The notes under the pieces: generated by a model
The model's database searches: none
What the model saw: only the letters and a program-made list of their open reading frames with translations
Told to the model about the DNA's origin: nothing
Made by a program: the position numbers and the translations under genes
From: Tritonibacter horizontis
GTDB taxonomy: Bacteria > Pseudomonadota > Alphaproteobacteria > Rhodobacterales > Rhodobacteraceae
Direction of reading: 5' to 3'
Length of the DNA stretch: 64,000 nucleotides
Assembly: GCF_001518015.1 (NCBI RefSeq)
Contig: NZ_LPUY01000075.1
Location: 1 to 64,000, forward strand
Shown here: one piece after another, positions 48,229-56,331 of the stretch
Numbering within the stretch: position 1 is the stretch's first letter
Layout: each line of letters opens with the position of its first letter

Positions 48229-48377
48229 TGGTCTCTCGGGCCCTGTGGATTGGCATGCCTGACCGAAGGCCGGCACGGGGTTTCTTGCTCTGTCCCTGTC
48301 TACGAGACTTTTCCGGTGCACCGCCAGCAAAGTTATTCAGACCGACACGGCGTTGTGACGCTTGCGGGTTGCAGCTT

Positions 48378-48393
48378 TGACGTAAATTCGTCA
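48378..48393. promoter_or_regulatory. Palindrome TGACG-N6-CGTCA before pcs
   Basis: Two 5-bp arms flank TAAATT, ending ten bases before the pcs start codon. The position suits an operator of a repressor or two-component regulator. The regulator is unknown. Confidence 0.4.
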
Positions 48394-48403
48394 TCAGAGA
48401 GGG

Positions 48404-49096
48404 ATGACAAAAGAACTTCGCGCCCTGTCCGTACACCTGTTAACTGCAACCGGTGCCGTTTTCGCCATGCTCGCCATGTTAGCCGCGGTAGAGGCGAAAT
48501 GGGATCTGATGTTCTTGTGGCTGGGGGTCGCCTTTGCGGTCGACGGCATCGATGGCCCGCTGGCCCGCCACTATGACGTGAAACGCAACGCGCCGCAGTT
48601 TGATGGTGTCTTGCTCGATCTGATCATCGATTATCTGACTTATGTCTTCATTCCCGCGTTTGCCCTGTTCACATCTGATCTGATGTCGGGCTGGACCGGA
48701 TGGGTCGCGATCATCGTGATCACCTTCACCAGTGCGATGTATTTTGCCGACACCCGGATGAAGACCAAGGACAATTCCTTTTCGGGCTTTCCGGGCTGCT
48801 GGAACATGCTTGTGTTGGTCATCTTTGCGCTCGAGCCCAATCACTGGATCAGCCTGGCCCTGGTGACGGTGCTGTCGGCCACCATGTTCCTGCCGCTGAA
48901 ATTCATCCATCCGGTGCGCACAGAACGCTGGCGGCCGCTGTCCCTGCCGATCGCCCTGCTCTGGACCGGTCTTGCAGGCTGGACCGCCTGGGTCGATTTT
49001 GCGCCTGGTCCCCTGGTGCATGGGTTGCTCCTGGCGACCTCGGTCTATCTGCTGTTTGTCGGGATTGCCCAGCAGGTGATCCCACAACGCCGCTGA
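48404..49096 (+). CDS. pcs: Phosphatidylcholine synthase (CDP-alcohol phosphatidyltransferase)
   Basis: A 230-residue integral membrane enzyme condensing CDP-diacylglycerol with choline. The CDP-alcohol motif lies at 48-74: DGIDGPLARHYDVK, then GVLLDLIIDYLTYV, with all Asp residues in place. About seven membrane helices. The family start RALSVHLLTATGA is at residues 6-18. Pcs is common in alphaproteobacteria and scarce elsewhere. AGAGAGGG abuts the start codon, leaving unusually short spacing. Confidence 0.93.
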   Translation: MTKELRALSVHLLTATGAVFAMLAMLAAVEAKWDLMFLWLGVAFAVDGIDGPLARHYDVKRNAPQFDGVLLDLIIDYLTYVFIPAFALFTSDLMSGWTGWVAIIVITFTSAMYFADTRMKTKDNSFSGFPGCWNMLVLVIFALEPNHWISLALVTVLSATMFLPLKFIHPVRTERWRPLSLPIALLWTGLAGWTAWVDFAPGPLVHGLLLATSVYLLFVGIAQQVIPQRR

Positions 49097-49297
49097 CACC
49101 CCGCGCAGGTGGCAGGCCTTAATTGTTGGTGCCCCCAAGAATACAGTCAAATTTTGGGCAAATATTGCTTTTTTCACTGTAAGCTGGCGCAATTGATCGT
49201 GGTTTTCAGGAGATTTAAGTAAAACGTTAAGCATAACTCCAGAATATCGGTCGGGCACGTTAACCGTATACCCCTTTCATGTTCAGGAGTGACTTTG
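49097..49297. promoter_or_regulatory. A+T-rich region before the first small unknown gene
   Basis: This 201-bp region is clearly more A+T-rich than the average, with TTAA-N8-TTAA at 49215-49230. It resembles but does not match the CtrA site TTAA-N7-TTAA. A further TTAACCG lies at 49260-49266. A promoter for the small genes is likely here. The regulator is not identified. Confidence 0.4.
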
Positions 49298-49612
49298 ATG
49301 TCGACGCAACAGGAAAATCAGGCAGAGCTCGCCAATGTTCCGGACATAGCAGCCAGATATCGGGCTGCCAGCAGCTCGGCGTCGACGCAACAATTGGCCA
49401 ATGCGATGGCGCTTTTGCAGAAATCCGCCGCCGGCGCCGTTTTCCCGCGCGAAGCCACATCGGACGACGCGCCCGCCCCCGACGTCCCCAGCAAGAAAAT
49501 GGCCCGGACCTGTGCCAGCAACGAACTGGCCTTTATGTCGCGCCGCAGCCCGTTCCGCACCTCGGAAAGAGAAGCAAGCCGACGCTATGCCGGTGCCAAA
49601 ACAGTGATCTGA
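49298..49612 (+). CDS. Small unknown protein 1
   Basis: A 104-residue soluble protein with no signal peptide, membrane helix or family I recognise. It is rich in Ala, Ser and Gln at the N-terminus, acidic with Asp/Pro in the middle (ATSDDAPAPDVPS) and basic at the C-terminus (RRSPFRTSEREASRRYAGAK). AGGAG at 49285-49289 lies eight bases before ATG 49298, which fixes the start over GTG 49289. A terminator-like hairpin follows at 49681. Confidence 0.7.
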   Translation: MSTQQENQAELANVPDIAARYRAASSSASTQQLANAMALLQKSAAGAVFPREATSDDAPAPDVPSKKMARTCASNELAFMSRRSPFRTSEREASRRYAGAKTVI

Positions 49613-49680
49613 CAGCCCCGGCGCCGCCTTTTTGCGCCCGATCCGGACAATTCGAATAAAACTCACCCAAAAGCCAATTT

Positions 49681-49720
49681 GCCGCCCCAAGTCCCATCAC
49701 CGGGCTGACGGCGGCTTTTT
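49681..49720 (+). terminator. Terminator of small unknown gene 1
   Basis: GCCGCC (49681-49686) pairs with GGCGGC (49710-49715) around a 23-base loop that can form a partial inner stem, followed by TTTTT. A second GGCGC/GCGCC hairpin lies near 49618-49638. Confidence 0.65.
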
Positions 49721-49852
49721 CCTCGGCGTGGCGCTATACTTCCGGATAGGCCAAAGACCCGAACGAAAATGCCACTACGCTTTCCCGCCCGTGATTTTCC
49801 GCACCACTTGTATAAAATTGAATCAACTTGGTACTCGTTTGAGGTGAATAAG

Positions 49853-50227
49853 ATGAACAGCATTTCCGTCGACACAGGGGTTTACCGCATGATGCAGGGT
49901 CATCTGTCTGGCCAGACACAGGAAAATTCTGACCGCCTGGCCCGCGAAGAGGCCCGCAAGCCGGTGGCGGCAGCAGAAACCAATTGGGTTGATGCGTCCC
50001 GCGCGTTTGAGACACGGACCAGCGCCGCCCCCATTTCCAGCCTCGTCCCCATTGCCGAGACCGCCGACCCAATTCGCTCTGGCGACATCACGCAGATGAA
50101 CGCGGGCAGCACAGATATGGCCCGCTACGTGCAGAGCGTCATCGAAGGAAGCGTGAACGGTCCAGTCCCGATGAGCGCGCTGATCGCCAAGCAAAACTAC
50201 GAAACCGCGCTCAAGGCGGCAGCCTAA
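49853..50227 (+). CDS. Small unknown protein 2
   Basis: A 124-residue soluble protein with no signal or membrane segment and no recognised family. The N-terminus MNSISVDTGVYRMMQGHLSG is followed by a charged helix (ENSDRLAREEARKPV), an Ala/Ser/Thr middle and an amphipathic end (YVQSVIEGSVNGPVPMSALI). GAGG eight bases before ATG 49853 supports this start; the longer frame from 49769 lacks one. It is the second of three such genes, separated by non-coding DNA. Confidence 0.7.
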   Translation: MNSISVDTGVYRMMQGHLSGQTQENSDRLAREEARKPVAAAETNWVDASRAFETRTSAAPISSLVPIAETADPIRSGDITQMNAGSTDMARYVQSVIEGSVNGPVPMSALIAKQNYETALKAAA

Positions 50228-50583
50228 GCCCCCCTGCCCGCGCGACAACAGGGCCGAGAATCAACAGAGCGGCCCGTTGCTCCGGATGCATCTGCGACTT
50301 AAAAATTCGCGACCACAGCTCCGGCAATTTTAAGAAAATTGATAAAGCTACATACTGACAAGACGAATCTGTATTTTCCCGAAGGCGCCATAAAAAGGTT
50401 AAAGTTTTACTGAGCCATCACCTCATCCTCCGTTTCCTGCTATGATGAATGTCTGGACAGTTTGGAATGTCATGTGCCGATGCAGGCCTCTTTCTGGAGG
50501 CCGGCGAAAGGCAGGCTCCGCGCCACATTCCAAGCGTTCGACACGTTGCAAGAACCCGACACTTTCGTGGAAAGGGATAAGGC
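50228..50583. promoter_or_regulatory. Long A+T-rich leader region before the third small gene
   Basis: This 356-bp region has no convincing gene. Its first 200 bases are A+T-rich and may hold a promoter near 50320-50430. Bases 50461-50534 can fold into a three-way structure (separate entry), and AAAGGG at 50571-50576 serves the downstream gene. Confidence 0.5.
50461..50534 (+). ncRNA. Candidate structured 5' leader RNA
   Basis: An outer stem of 9 Watson-Crick pairs plus one G-U joins 50461-50470 to 50525-50534 (TTTGGAATGT with ACATTCCAAG). Inside it, GGCCTC-TTTCTG-GAGGCC (50485-50502) forms a hairpin, and GGCG (50503-50506) can pair with CGCC (50521-50524). Together these make a three-way junction ending about 50 bases before the start codon. 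It could be a riboswitch-like or sRNA-target leader. No known class is recognised. Confidence 0.35.
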
Positions 50584-51045
50584 ATGATTACAGCGATACG
50601 TGGATACGCAAACGCGCCCATGAATACCGCAGATATCTCGGTTCTGACGCAGACCGACACCGTGACAGCGGTGAGCGAAATCGGCGGCGCCACCGGCTCG
50701 GAATTTGCCAACAGTCGATTGGGCAATTTCCTGAGCGACGATGCTGCGCCGCGCGACCGCGATCTTGATACCCTCATGAGCAGTGAGCCGCTTGGGCTTT
50801 ATGACAAAGGTCCGCAAGCCCCCGATTCGCAGGCGGAGGCACGATCGGAAGCGCCCCCACCGCCGCCACCGCCCGAGGATGTGGACCCCATCGCTTTGCC
50901 GCCCATGGAAAGCCTGGTGAACAGCCAGATGCAACAGGCGGCAGAGATCCAGCAGGATCTGGTGTTCACCGGGATCTCCTCGGGGAGCTTCGCGCAAGAG
51001 ATGTATACCAACACCCAGGACGTTCTGTCCCGGATCGCGGCCTGA
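50584..51045 (+). CDS. Small unknown protein 3
   Basis: A 153-residue soluble protein with no recognised family, signal peptide or membrane helix. An N-terminal Thr/Ala-rich segment (NTADISVLTQTDTVTAVSEI) leads to an acidic, proline-rich spacer (a run of seven Pro near 92-98), then a C-terminal amphipathic segment (MQQAAEIQQDLVFTGISSGS). AAAGGG seven bases before the ATG fixes the start. The C-terminal segment is the part most likely to be structured. Confidence 0.7.
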   Translation: MITAIRGYANAPMNTADISVLTQTDTVTAVSEIGGATGSEFANSRLGNFLSDDAAPRDRDLDTLMSSEPLGLYDKGPQAPDSQAEARSEAPPPPPPPEDVDPIALPPMESLVNSQMQQAAEIQQDLVFTGISSGSFAQEMYTNTQDVLSRIAA

Positions 51046-51105
51046 TCTCGCGCCCTTGCGGGTGCCACGCGGTCGGCTCCGCCAGATGACACCGCCAGAT
51101 GACAT

Positions 51106-51143
51106 AAAACACCGCCCGGAGGCAGACCTCCGGGCGGTGTTTT
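51106..51143. terminator. Perfect 17-bp bidirectional terminator
   Basis: The arm at 51106-51122 (AAAACACCGCCCGGAGG) pairs perfectly with 51127-51143 around a CAGA loop. T-runs on both strands make it a terminator for the small unknown gene 3 and for the convergent ileS. Confidence 0.93.
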
Positions 51144-51160
51144 CTATTTCGCCATGTCGC

Positions 51161-51186
51161 TGTGACCCTCGCACCTGAGGGTCACA
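51161..51186. repeat. Perfect 10-bp hairpin between ileS stop and its terminator
   Basis: TGTGACCCTC and GAGGGTCACA flank a six-base loop. It lies 23 bases past the ileS stop and before the main terminator. T residues precede rather than follow it in the ileS direction, so it is not a classical terminator. Confidence 0.5.
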
Positions 51187-51208
51187 AAAAGACACGCCAA
51201 GGTCGGGC

Positions 51209-54133
51209 TCAGCCGCCCAAGGCCGTGCTGCAGCGGCCGCAGGTGCCCGCGTGGGCATGGGTGCCCACATCCGGCAGGATTTTCCAGCAGCGTTGGCATT
51301 TTTCGCCTTCGGCCTTCTCAAACACCACCGAGACCCCCTCGACCTCCGGCAGGCGGAAGGCTTCCGACGGGCTCGGGTCGCCGGTCAGCTGGACATCGGA
51401 GGTGATGCAGACATCCGCGAAGGGCACCCGCGTCAGCGCATCGAGCACATCCACATCGCGCACGTGCACAACAGGCGCCGCTTCGAGCGACGCGCCGATC
51501 ACCTTTTCCGCGCGCTGCACTTCAAGTGCTGCGGTCACGACCCGGCGGGCCTGACGCACCTTGGCCCATTTCGCCGCAAGTGCCTCGTTGATCCAGTCAT
51601 CGGGTGTTTCAGGCATGTCCACCAGATGCACAGAGCTGTCCGCCCCCGGGAAGCGTTCCAGCCAGACCTCTTCCATCGTGAAAACGAGGATCGGCGCCAG
51701 CCATGTGGTCAGGCGGTGGAACAACAGATCCAGCACCGTGCGCGTGGATCGCGCGGTCAGCGTTTCCCCATCGCAATACAGTGCGTCCTTGCGGATATCG
51801 AAATAGAAGGCCGACAGATCGACCGTCGCAAAGTTAAAGATCGCCTGCCATACCCCGTTGAAGTCAAAGGACTTATACCCTGCCTTCACGGTTTTATCGA
51901 GCTCCGCTAGCCGGTGCAGAACCCATTGCTCCAGCTCGGGCATATCTGCGGCATCGACCCGCTGACCCTCGTCGAAATCCGCCAGCGACCCCAGCAGGAA
52001 CCGCATTGTGTTGCGCAAACGCCGATAGCTGTCGGCGGTCCCTTTCAGGATCTCCGGCCCGATCCGCTGGTCCGCAGTATAGTCGGCCTGCGCCACCCAG
52101 AGACGCAGAATATCGGCGCCGTATTGCTTGATGACCTCTTCGGGCACGATGGTATTGCCAAGCGATTTGGACATCTTCATGCCCTTCTCGTCCAGCGTGA
52201 ACCCATGGGTGACCACATTGCGATAAGGCGCGCGGCCCTTGGTGGCGGAGGCCTGCAGCAAGGAAGAGTGGAACCAGCCCCGGTGCTGGTCGGTGCCTTC
52301 CATATAGACATCGGCGATGCCATCCTCGGTGCCGTCTTCCCGGTCGCGCAGCACAAACGCATGGGTGGAGCCGGAATCGAACCACACGTCGAGCACGTCA
52401 AACACCTGCTCGTAGTCATCCGGGTTCACGATCCCGTCGAGCACCCGCGCCTTGAACCCGTCCTCGTACCAGACATCGGCGCCGTTTTCCTCAAAGGCGG
52501 CGGTGATGCGGCTGTTCACCTCAACGTTGCGCAACAGGAAGTCGGCATCGGTGGGCAACGCACCTTTCTTGGTAAAGCAAGTGAGCGGCACCCCCCAGGC
52601 GCGTTGCCGTGACAGCACCCAGTCGGGGCGGTTCTCGATCATCGAATGCAGACGATTGCGCCCCGTCTGCGGCGTCCATTTCACCAGTTCGTCGATGGAT
52701 CGCAGCGCGCGTTCGCGAATGGTATCGCCATAGTCGCCCATGCCATCATCCAGCTTGCGGTCCACGCCAGCAAACCACTGCGGCGTGTTGCGATAGATGA
52801 TCGGTGCCTTGGAACGCCAGGAATGCGGATAGCTGTGCTTGATCTTGCCGCGCGCCAGCAGGCCGCCGACCTCGACCAGCTTGTCGATCACCGCCTTGTT
52901 GGCATCGCCCTCGCCACCCTTGCGGTTGAGGATGTATTTGCCACCAAAGAACGGCAGATCGGCACGGAAGCCGCCATCGTCCATCACGTTATAGGTGATG
53001 ACCTGTTCAAGCATGCCGAGATCACGGTAGAGTTCAAATTCCTCCATCCCGTGGCTTGGGGCGCAATGCACAAAACCGGTGCCTTCGGTGTCGGTCACGA
53101 AAGGCGCAGCGCGAAAATCGCGGATATCGTCCCATTCGCCGTTGGAACCTTCGGCCCCGGCCAGCGGGTGGGTCAGGCCGAGACCCGCCAGATCGGACGC
53201 CGAGACATCGCCAACGCGGGTGTACTGGTCCTCCGCCAGTCGCGCGCGTTTGAACACATCCGCCGCAAGATTGTCGGCCAGCAGGTATTTGTCGCCCACA
53301 TTGACCCAGCATTCCTCCGGCGTGCCGGTGACCTCATAAAGGCCATAGGCAATGTCGGCGCCATAAACCACGGCCTTGTTCGACGGCATGGTCCAGGGGG
53401 TCGTGGTCCAGATCACCACATGGGCACCGGCCAGCTTGTGTTCGGCAGGCTCCGCGACCTTAAACTTCACCCAGACGGTAAAGCTCTCCTTGTCGTGATA
53501 CTCCACCTCGGCCTCGGCCAGAGCGGTTTTTTCGACCGGCGACCACATCACGGGTTTGGAGCCCTGATAGAGCGTGCCGTTCATCAGGAACTTCATGAAT
53601 TCCTCGGCGATGACGGCCTCGGCGTGGAAATCCATGGTGATATAGGGGTTCGGCCAGTTACCGGTGATGCCGATCCGTTTGAATTCTTCGCGCTGGATGT
53701 CGATCCAGCCCTCGGCGAACTTGCGGCATTCCTGACGGAATTCGATGACCGGCACCGCGTCCTTGTTCTTGCCCTTCTTGCGGTACTGTTCTTCGATTTT
53801 CCACTCGATGGGCAGGCCGTGACAGTCCCAACCGGGGACATAGCGGCTGTCGAAACCCATCATCTGATGGCTGCGAACGATCATGTCCTTGATGGTCTTG
53901 TTCAGCGCGTGGCCGATGTGCAGATGTCCGTTGGCATAGGGCGGGCCGTCGTGCAGGACAAAGGGGGTGCGGCCCTGTTTTTCGCGCAGGCGGTCATACA
54001 CGCCGATCTCTGCCCAGCGGTCCAGCCATGCGGGCTCGCGCTTGGGCAGGCCTGCGCGCATGGGGAAATCGGTCTTGGGCAGGTTCAGCGTGTCTTTGTA
54101 GTCGGGGGCGGTGTCGGTCTTTTCGGCGCACAT
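51209..54133 (-). CDS. ileS: Isoleucine-tRNA ligase IleS
   Basis: A 974-residue class I aminoacyl-tRNA synthetase. The HIGH motif is in [16 protein letters not shown], the KMSKS loop in [10 protein letters not shown], and an editing domain lies between. The C-terminal zinc site [12 protein letters not shown] with CGRCS is intact. AAAGGA precedes Met 54133; Met at 54154 is possible. TilS, which modifies the minor tRNA-Ile, lies elsewhere in the window. Confidence 0.96.
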   Translation of the reverse strand: MCAEKTDTAPDYKDTLNLPKTDFPMRAGLPKREPAWLDRWAEIGVYDRLREKQGRTPFVLHDGPPYANGHLHIGHALNKTIKDMIVRSHQMMGFDSRYVPGWDCHGLPIEWKIEEQYRKKGKNKDAVPVIEFRQECRKFAEGWIDIQREEFKRIGITGNWPNPYITMDFHAEAVIAEEFMKFLMNGTLYQGSKPVMWSPVEKTALAEAEVEYHDKESFTVWVKFKVAEPAEHKLAGAHVVIWTTTPWTMPSNKAVVYGADIAYGLYEVTGTPEECWVNVGDKYLLADNLAADVFKRARLAEDQYTRVGDVSASDLAGLGLTHPLAGAEGSNGEWDDIRDFRAAPFVTDTEGTGFVHCAPSHGMEEFELYRDLGMLEQVITYNVMDDGGFRADLPFFGGKYILNRKGGEGDANKAVIDKLVEVGGLLARGKIKHSYPHSWRSKAPIIYRNTPQWFAGVDRKLDDGMGDYGDTIRERALRSIDELVKWTPQTGRNRLHSMIENRPDWVLSRQRAWGVPLTCFTKKGALPTDADFLLRNVEVNSRITAAFEENGADVWYEDGFKARVLDGIVNPDDYEQVFDVLDVWFDSGSTHAFVLRDREDGTEDGIADVYMEGTDQHRGWFHSSLLQASATKGRAPYRNVVTHGFTLDEKGMKMSKSLGNTIVPEEVIKQYGADILRLWVAQADYTADQRIGPEILKGTADSYRRLRNTMRFLLGSLADFDEGQRVDAADMPELEQWVLHRLAELDKTVKAGYKSFDFNGVWQAIFNFATVDLSAFYFDIRKDALYCDGETLTARSTRTVLDLLFHRLTTWLAPILVFTMEEVWLERFPGADSSVHLVDMPETPDDWINEALAAKWAKVRQARRVVTAALEVQRAEKVIGASLEAAPVVHVRDVDVLDALTRVPFADVCITSDVQLTGDPSPSEAFRLPEVEGVSVVFEKAEGEKCQRCWKILPDVGTHAHAGTCGRCSTALGG

Positions 54134-54462
54134 ATCGGTGGCGTCCTTTTGCATCAACGGGTCGGATTGGGGATATTCGGTTCGGTGCGATCACTCAAGC
54201 ACCTTTGCCCGGCGTCTCGATCTGTCAGAGCGCCGGGGTCGTAATTCGAATAATGATGGCCACGCGTCGTGTTGCGGTCGAGGTCATAGGCCCGCTTATA
54301 GGGCGATGTGCCGCGCGGGTAAAGCACGACAAAATTGCCGTGACACCCGCGCGACAAAAGACAGCGCAGGCGCGGTAAAAACGTCGCATGGTCTGACCCG
54401 GGCCGAACCGCTAGGCTGCTGTCATCGCTATCAACTTGCGCATAGGCACAAAGGATTTCGTG

Positions 54463-54873
54463 ATGGATGCACGGCCCCTCGCCCTGTTTCAGATCAGCCC
54501 CGACGACATCAACCGGGTTGTCCGGCTCTTTTATGCCGAGATCCGCAAACACCCCATTCTTGCACCGGTCTTTGCGGCCCATGTCGAAAACTGGCCCGAG
54601 CACGAAGAAAAGATCGCGTCGTTCTGGCGCAATGCGATCCTGCGGGAACGGGTCTATTCCGGCAATCCCATGCGGGTGCATGCCAGCACGCCAGAGATCA
54701 AGGCAGAGCATTTCAGCGATTGGCTGGACCTGTTTCACGCAGTGCTGGCCCGCACTGTGACGCCGCAGCAGGCGCAGGCCTGGGGCGCATTGGCGGACCG
54801 GATCGGCGAGGGGTTCCGAACCGGAGTTGTCTCCCTGCGTCAGCCCAGAGGGGCGCCACCGCGGCTGGTCTGA
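54463..54873 (+). CDS. Group III truncated haemoglobin
   Basis: A 136-residue globin of the trHb group III type. The helical segment INRVVRLFYAEIRKHPILAP, HVENWPEHEEKIASFW and the proximal His region EHFSDWLDLFHAVL are visible. Such proteins may bind or detoxify nitric oxide or oxygen in microaerobic cells; the ligand is not shown here. AAAGGA before ATG 54463 supports this start over 54436. Its 3' end overlaps the convergent YcjF-like gene by 34 bases. Confidence 0.87.
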   Translation: MDARPLALFQISPDDINRVVRLFYAEIRKHPILAPVFAAHVENWPEHEEKIASFWRNAILRERVYSGNPMRVHASTPEIKAEHFSDWLDLFHAVLARTVTPQQAQAWGALADRIGEGFRTGVVSLRQPRGAPPRLV

Positions 54874-55871
54874 TCCGAGGCCGCCGGTCGCTGCCCGAAC
54901 ACGCCTGTCAGCGCCCGTTGCACCACCTTGCGGGTGGACGGCTTGCGGCAGGCGTGGAATGCCATCGGACGGCAGACCTCTATCGCGGCCAGCCCGACCC
55001 GTGCGGTCAGGGCGCCATTGACCAGCCCCTCGCCAAACCGTCGCGAGAGTTTGGACAGCACCGACCCGCCCAGAATGGGTTCCAGCAGATCATCGCCCAC
55101 CGCCACGGCCCCCGTTGCCACCAGCTGCGACAAGACCGCCCGCGTCAGCCGCCAGGAGCTGAACAGCCCGGATCGGCCGCCGTAAATCTCGGCTATGCGG
55201 CGGATCATCCGCAGGCTGGCAACAAGCGCGGTGATCACATCCGCCAGAGCCAGGGGCACCAGCGCTGTGACGCCCGCCACCTGACGGGCCGCGCTTTCGA
55301 CCTCGGCCACGGCCCGCGCATCAAGCGGGGTCATCAGCTCCGCCTCGGTCAGGTCAATCAGCGCATCCGCATCCAGAATGTCGCCCCGGCGCTCGGACAG
55401 GTTGCGGCGCGCCCAATCAAGATCGGCGCGGCCCGCATAGAACCGCAGAAATCCGTCCACCTGGGCCTGTGCGGACTTCAGATCGCCCTCCCGCGCCCCG
55501 GCGCAGGCCCGGCGCAGCTCATCAATGCGGCGCAGCCGACCCAGGGCGGCCAGCTCCTTGAGACAAACGATCAGGGCCACCAGGACAAGAACAGCCATCG
55601 CGGCCGAAACAATCAGCCCCAGGATCGGGACACGGTCCAACAGGCGCGTCGCATAGTCCCAGGCGGCGACCGAAAGGATGGTGGTCACCAGCCCCGCCAG
55701 CACCGGCCAGATCCAGCGCGACCAGCCGGACCCGCGCCGTGCCTCCATCGCTTTGACCGTGGCCTGCAGGGCGGTCGGCTGGTCAAGATCTGGCACCGGC
55801 GGTGCATCCCGGACGTTGGGGGTGGCGTCTGTCTCGTCGTCGAGATCAAAAATCACCGGCTTAGGGCTCAT
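54840..55871 (-). CDS. YcjF-like (TIGR01620/DUF697) membrane protein
   Basis: A 343-residue inner-membrane protein. A charged cytoplasmic N-terminus (1-60) precedes two helices (about 62-85 and 92-118), a charged domain and the DUF697 region (about 200-300: SARQVAGVTALVPLALADVI, RMIRRIAEIYGGRSGLF). YcjF is the usual partner of YcjX, encoded two genes upstream. Both belong to envelope-stress regulons in other bacteria, function unclear. Met 55871 is preferred over the longer frame to 55964. It overlaps the GNAT stop by 11 bases. Confidence 0.85.
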   Translation of the reverse strand: MSPKPVIFDLDDETDATPNVRDAPPVPDLDQPTALQATVKAMEARRGSGWSRWIWPVLAGLVTTILSVAAWDYATRLLDRVPILGLIVSAAMAVLVLVALIVCLKELAALGRLRRIDELRRACAGAREGDLKSAQAQVDGFLRFYAGRADLDWARRNLSERRGDILDADALIDLTEAELMTPLDARAVAEVESAARQVAGVTALVPLALADVITALVASLRMIRRIAEIYGGRSGLFSSWRLTRAVLSQLVATGAVAVGDDLLEPILGGSVLSKLSRRFGEGLVNGALTARVGLAAIEVCRPMAFHACRKPSTRKVVQRALTGVFGQRPAASDQTSRGGAPLG

Positions 55872-56331
55872 GGTCAGATTCTCCCTGTTTGGGCGGCCAA
55901 TGGTATTCGACATCCGGCAGACCTTCGCCGTTGGCGGCGCCATCGGTACGCTGCACTTCGACAAACCCTTCGCGCAGATAGAACCGCTGCGCCCCGGTGT
56001 TGGCCTGGAATGTCCACAGCTTCAGAGACGGCGATGCCGCCTTTGCCCGGGCCAGAAACGCCTTGCCGATCCCCTGCCCCCGGGCCTCTGCTGTCAGGTA
56101 CAGCGCGCAGATCTCTGCCCCGTCCTGCGCCATGAACCCCACAATCCGCCGGTGCGTTTCCACTTCGGCCACGCTGACCCAGCCCTTGGCAATCATCTGG
56201 TCGCAAAAGGAAATAGCCTCCGCCCCGGAGTGTTCTTTCGGCATCCAGCTGGTGTCCTGCTGGAACCGGTGCAGGATCGCGCCGGCCTGTCCCGCATCCA
56301 GCGGCGTCGCAGGGCGCAACCAAACGTTCAC
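55861..56331 (-). CDS. GNAT-family N-acetyltransferase
   Basis: A 156-residue single-domain GNAT protein. The acetyl-CoA motif is LTAEARGQGIGKAFLARAKA (about 79-98), followed by LWTFQANTGAQRFYLREGFV. The substrate is unknown. It sits inside the ycjX-ycjF pair and overlaps both (four bases with ycjX, 11 with ycjF), so it is cotranslated with them. This insertion is not part of the E. coli ycjX-ycjF arrangement. Confidence 0.88.
   Translation of the reverse strand: MNVWLRPATPLDAGQAGAILHRFQQDTSWMPKEHSGAEAISFCDQMIAKGWVSVAEVETHRRIVGFMAQDGAEICALYLTAEARGQGIGKAFLARAKAASPSLKLWTFQANTGAQRFYLREGFVEVQRTDGAANGEGLPDVEYHWPPKQGESDHEP

Noticed and set aside
49215-49230. A CtrA-like site TTAA-N8-TTAA
   Set aside because: The spacer is one base longer than the known TTAA-N7-TTAA consensus, so I do not call it a CtrA site.
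50442-50768. A plus-strand frame starting in the leader of small gene 3, with Trp codons near its start
   Set aside because: It overlaps the better-supported gene in another frame and lacks a good ribosome site, and two Trp codons alone do not make an attenuator.
52646-54244. A 532-residue plus-strand frame opposite ileS
   Set aside because: It is a shadow of ileS; the IleS motifs on the minus strand are complete.
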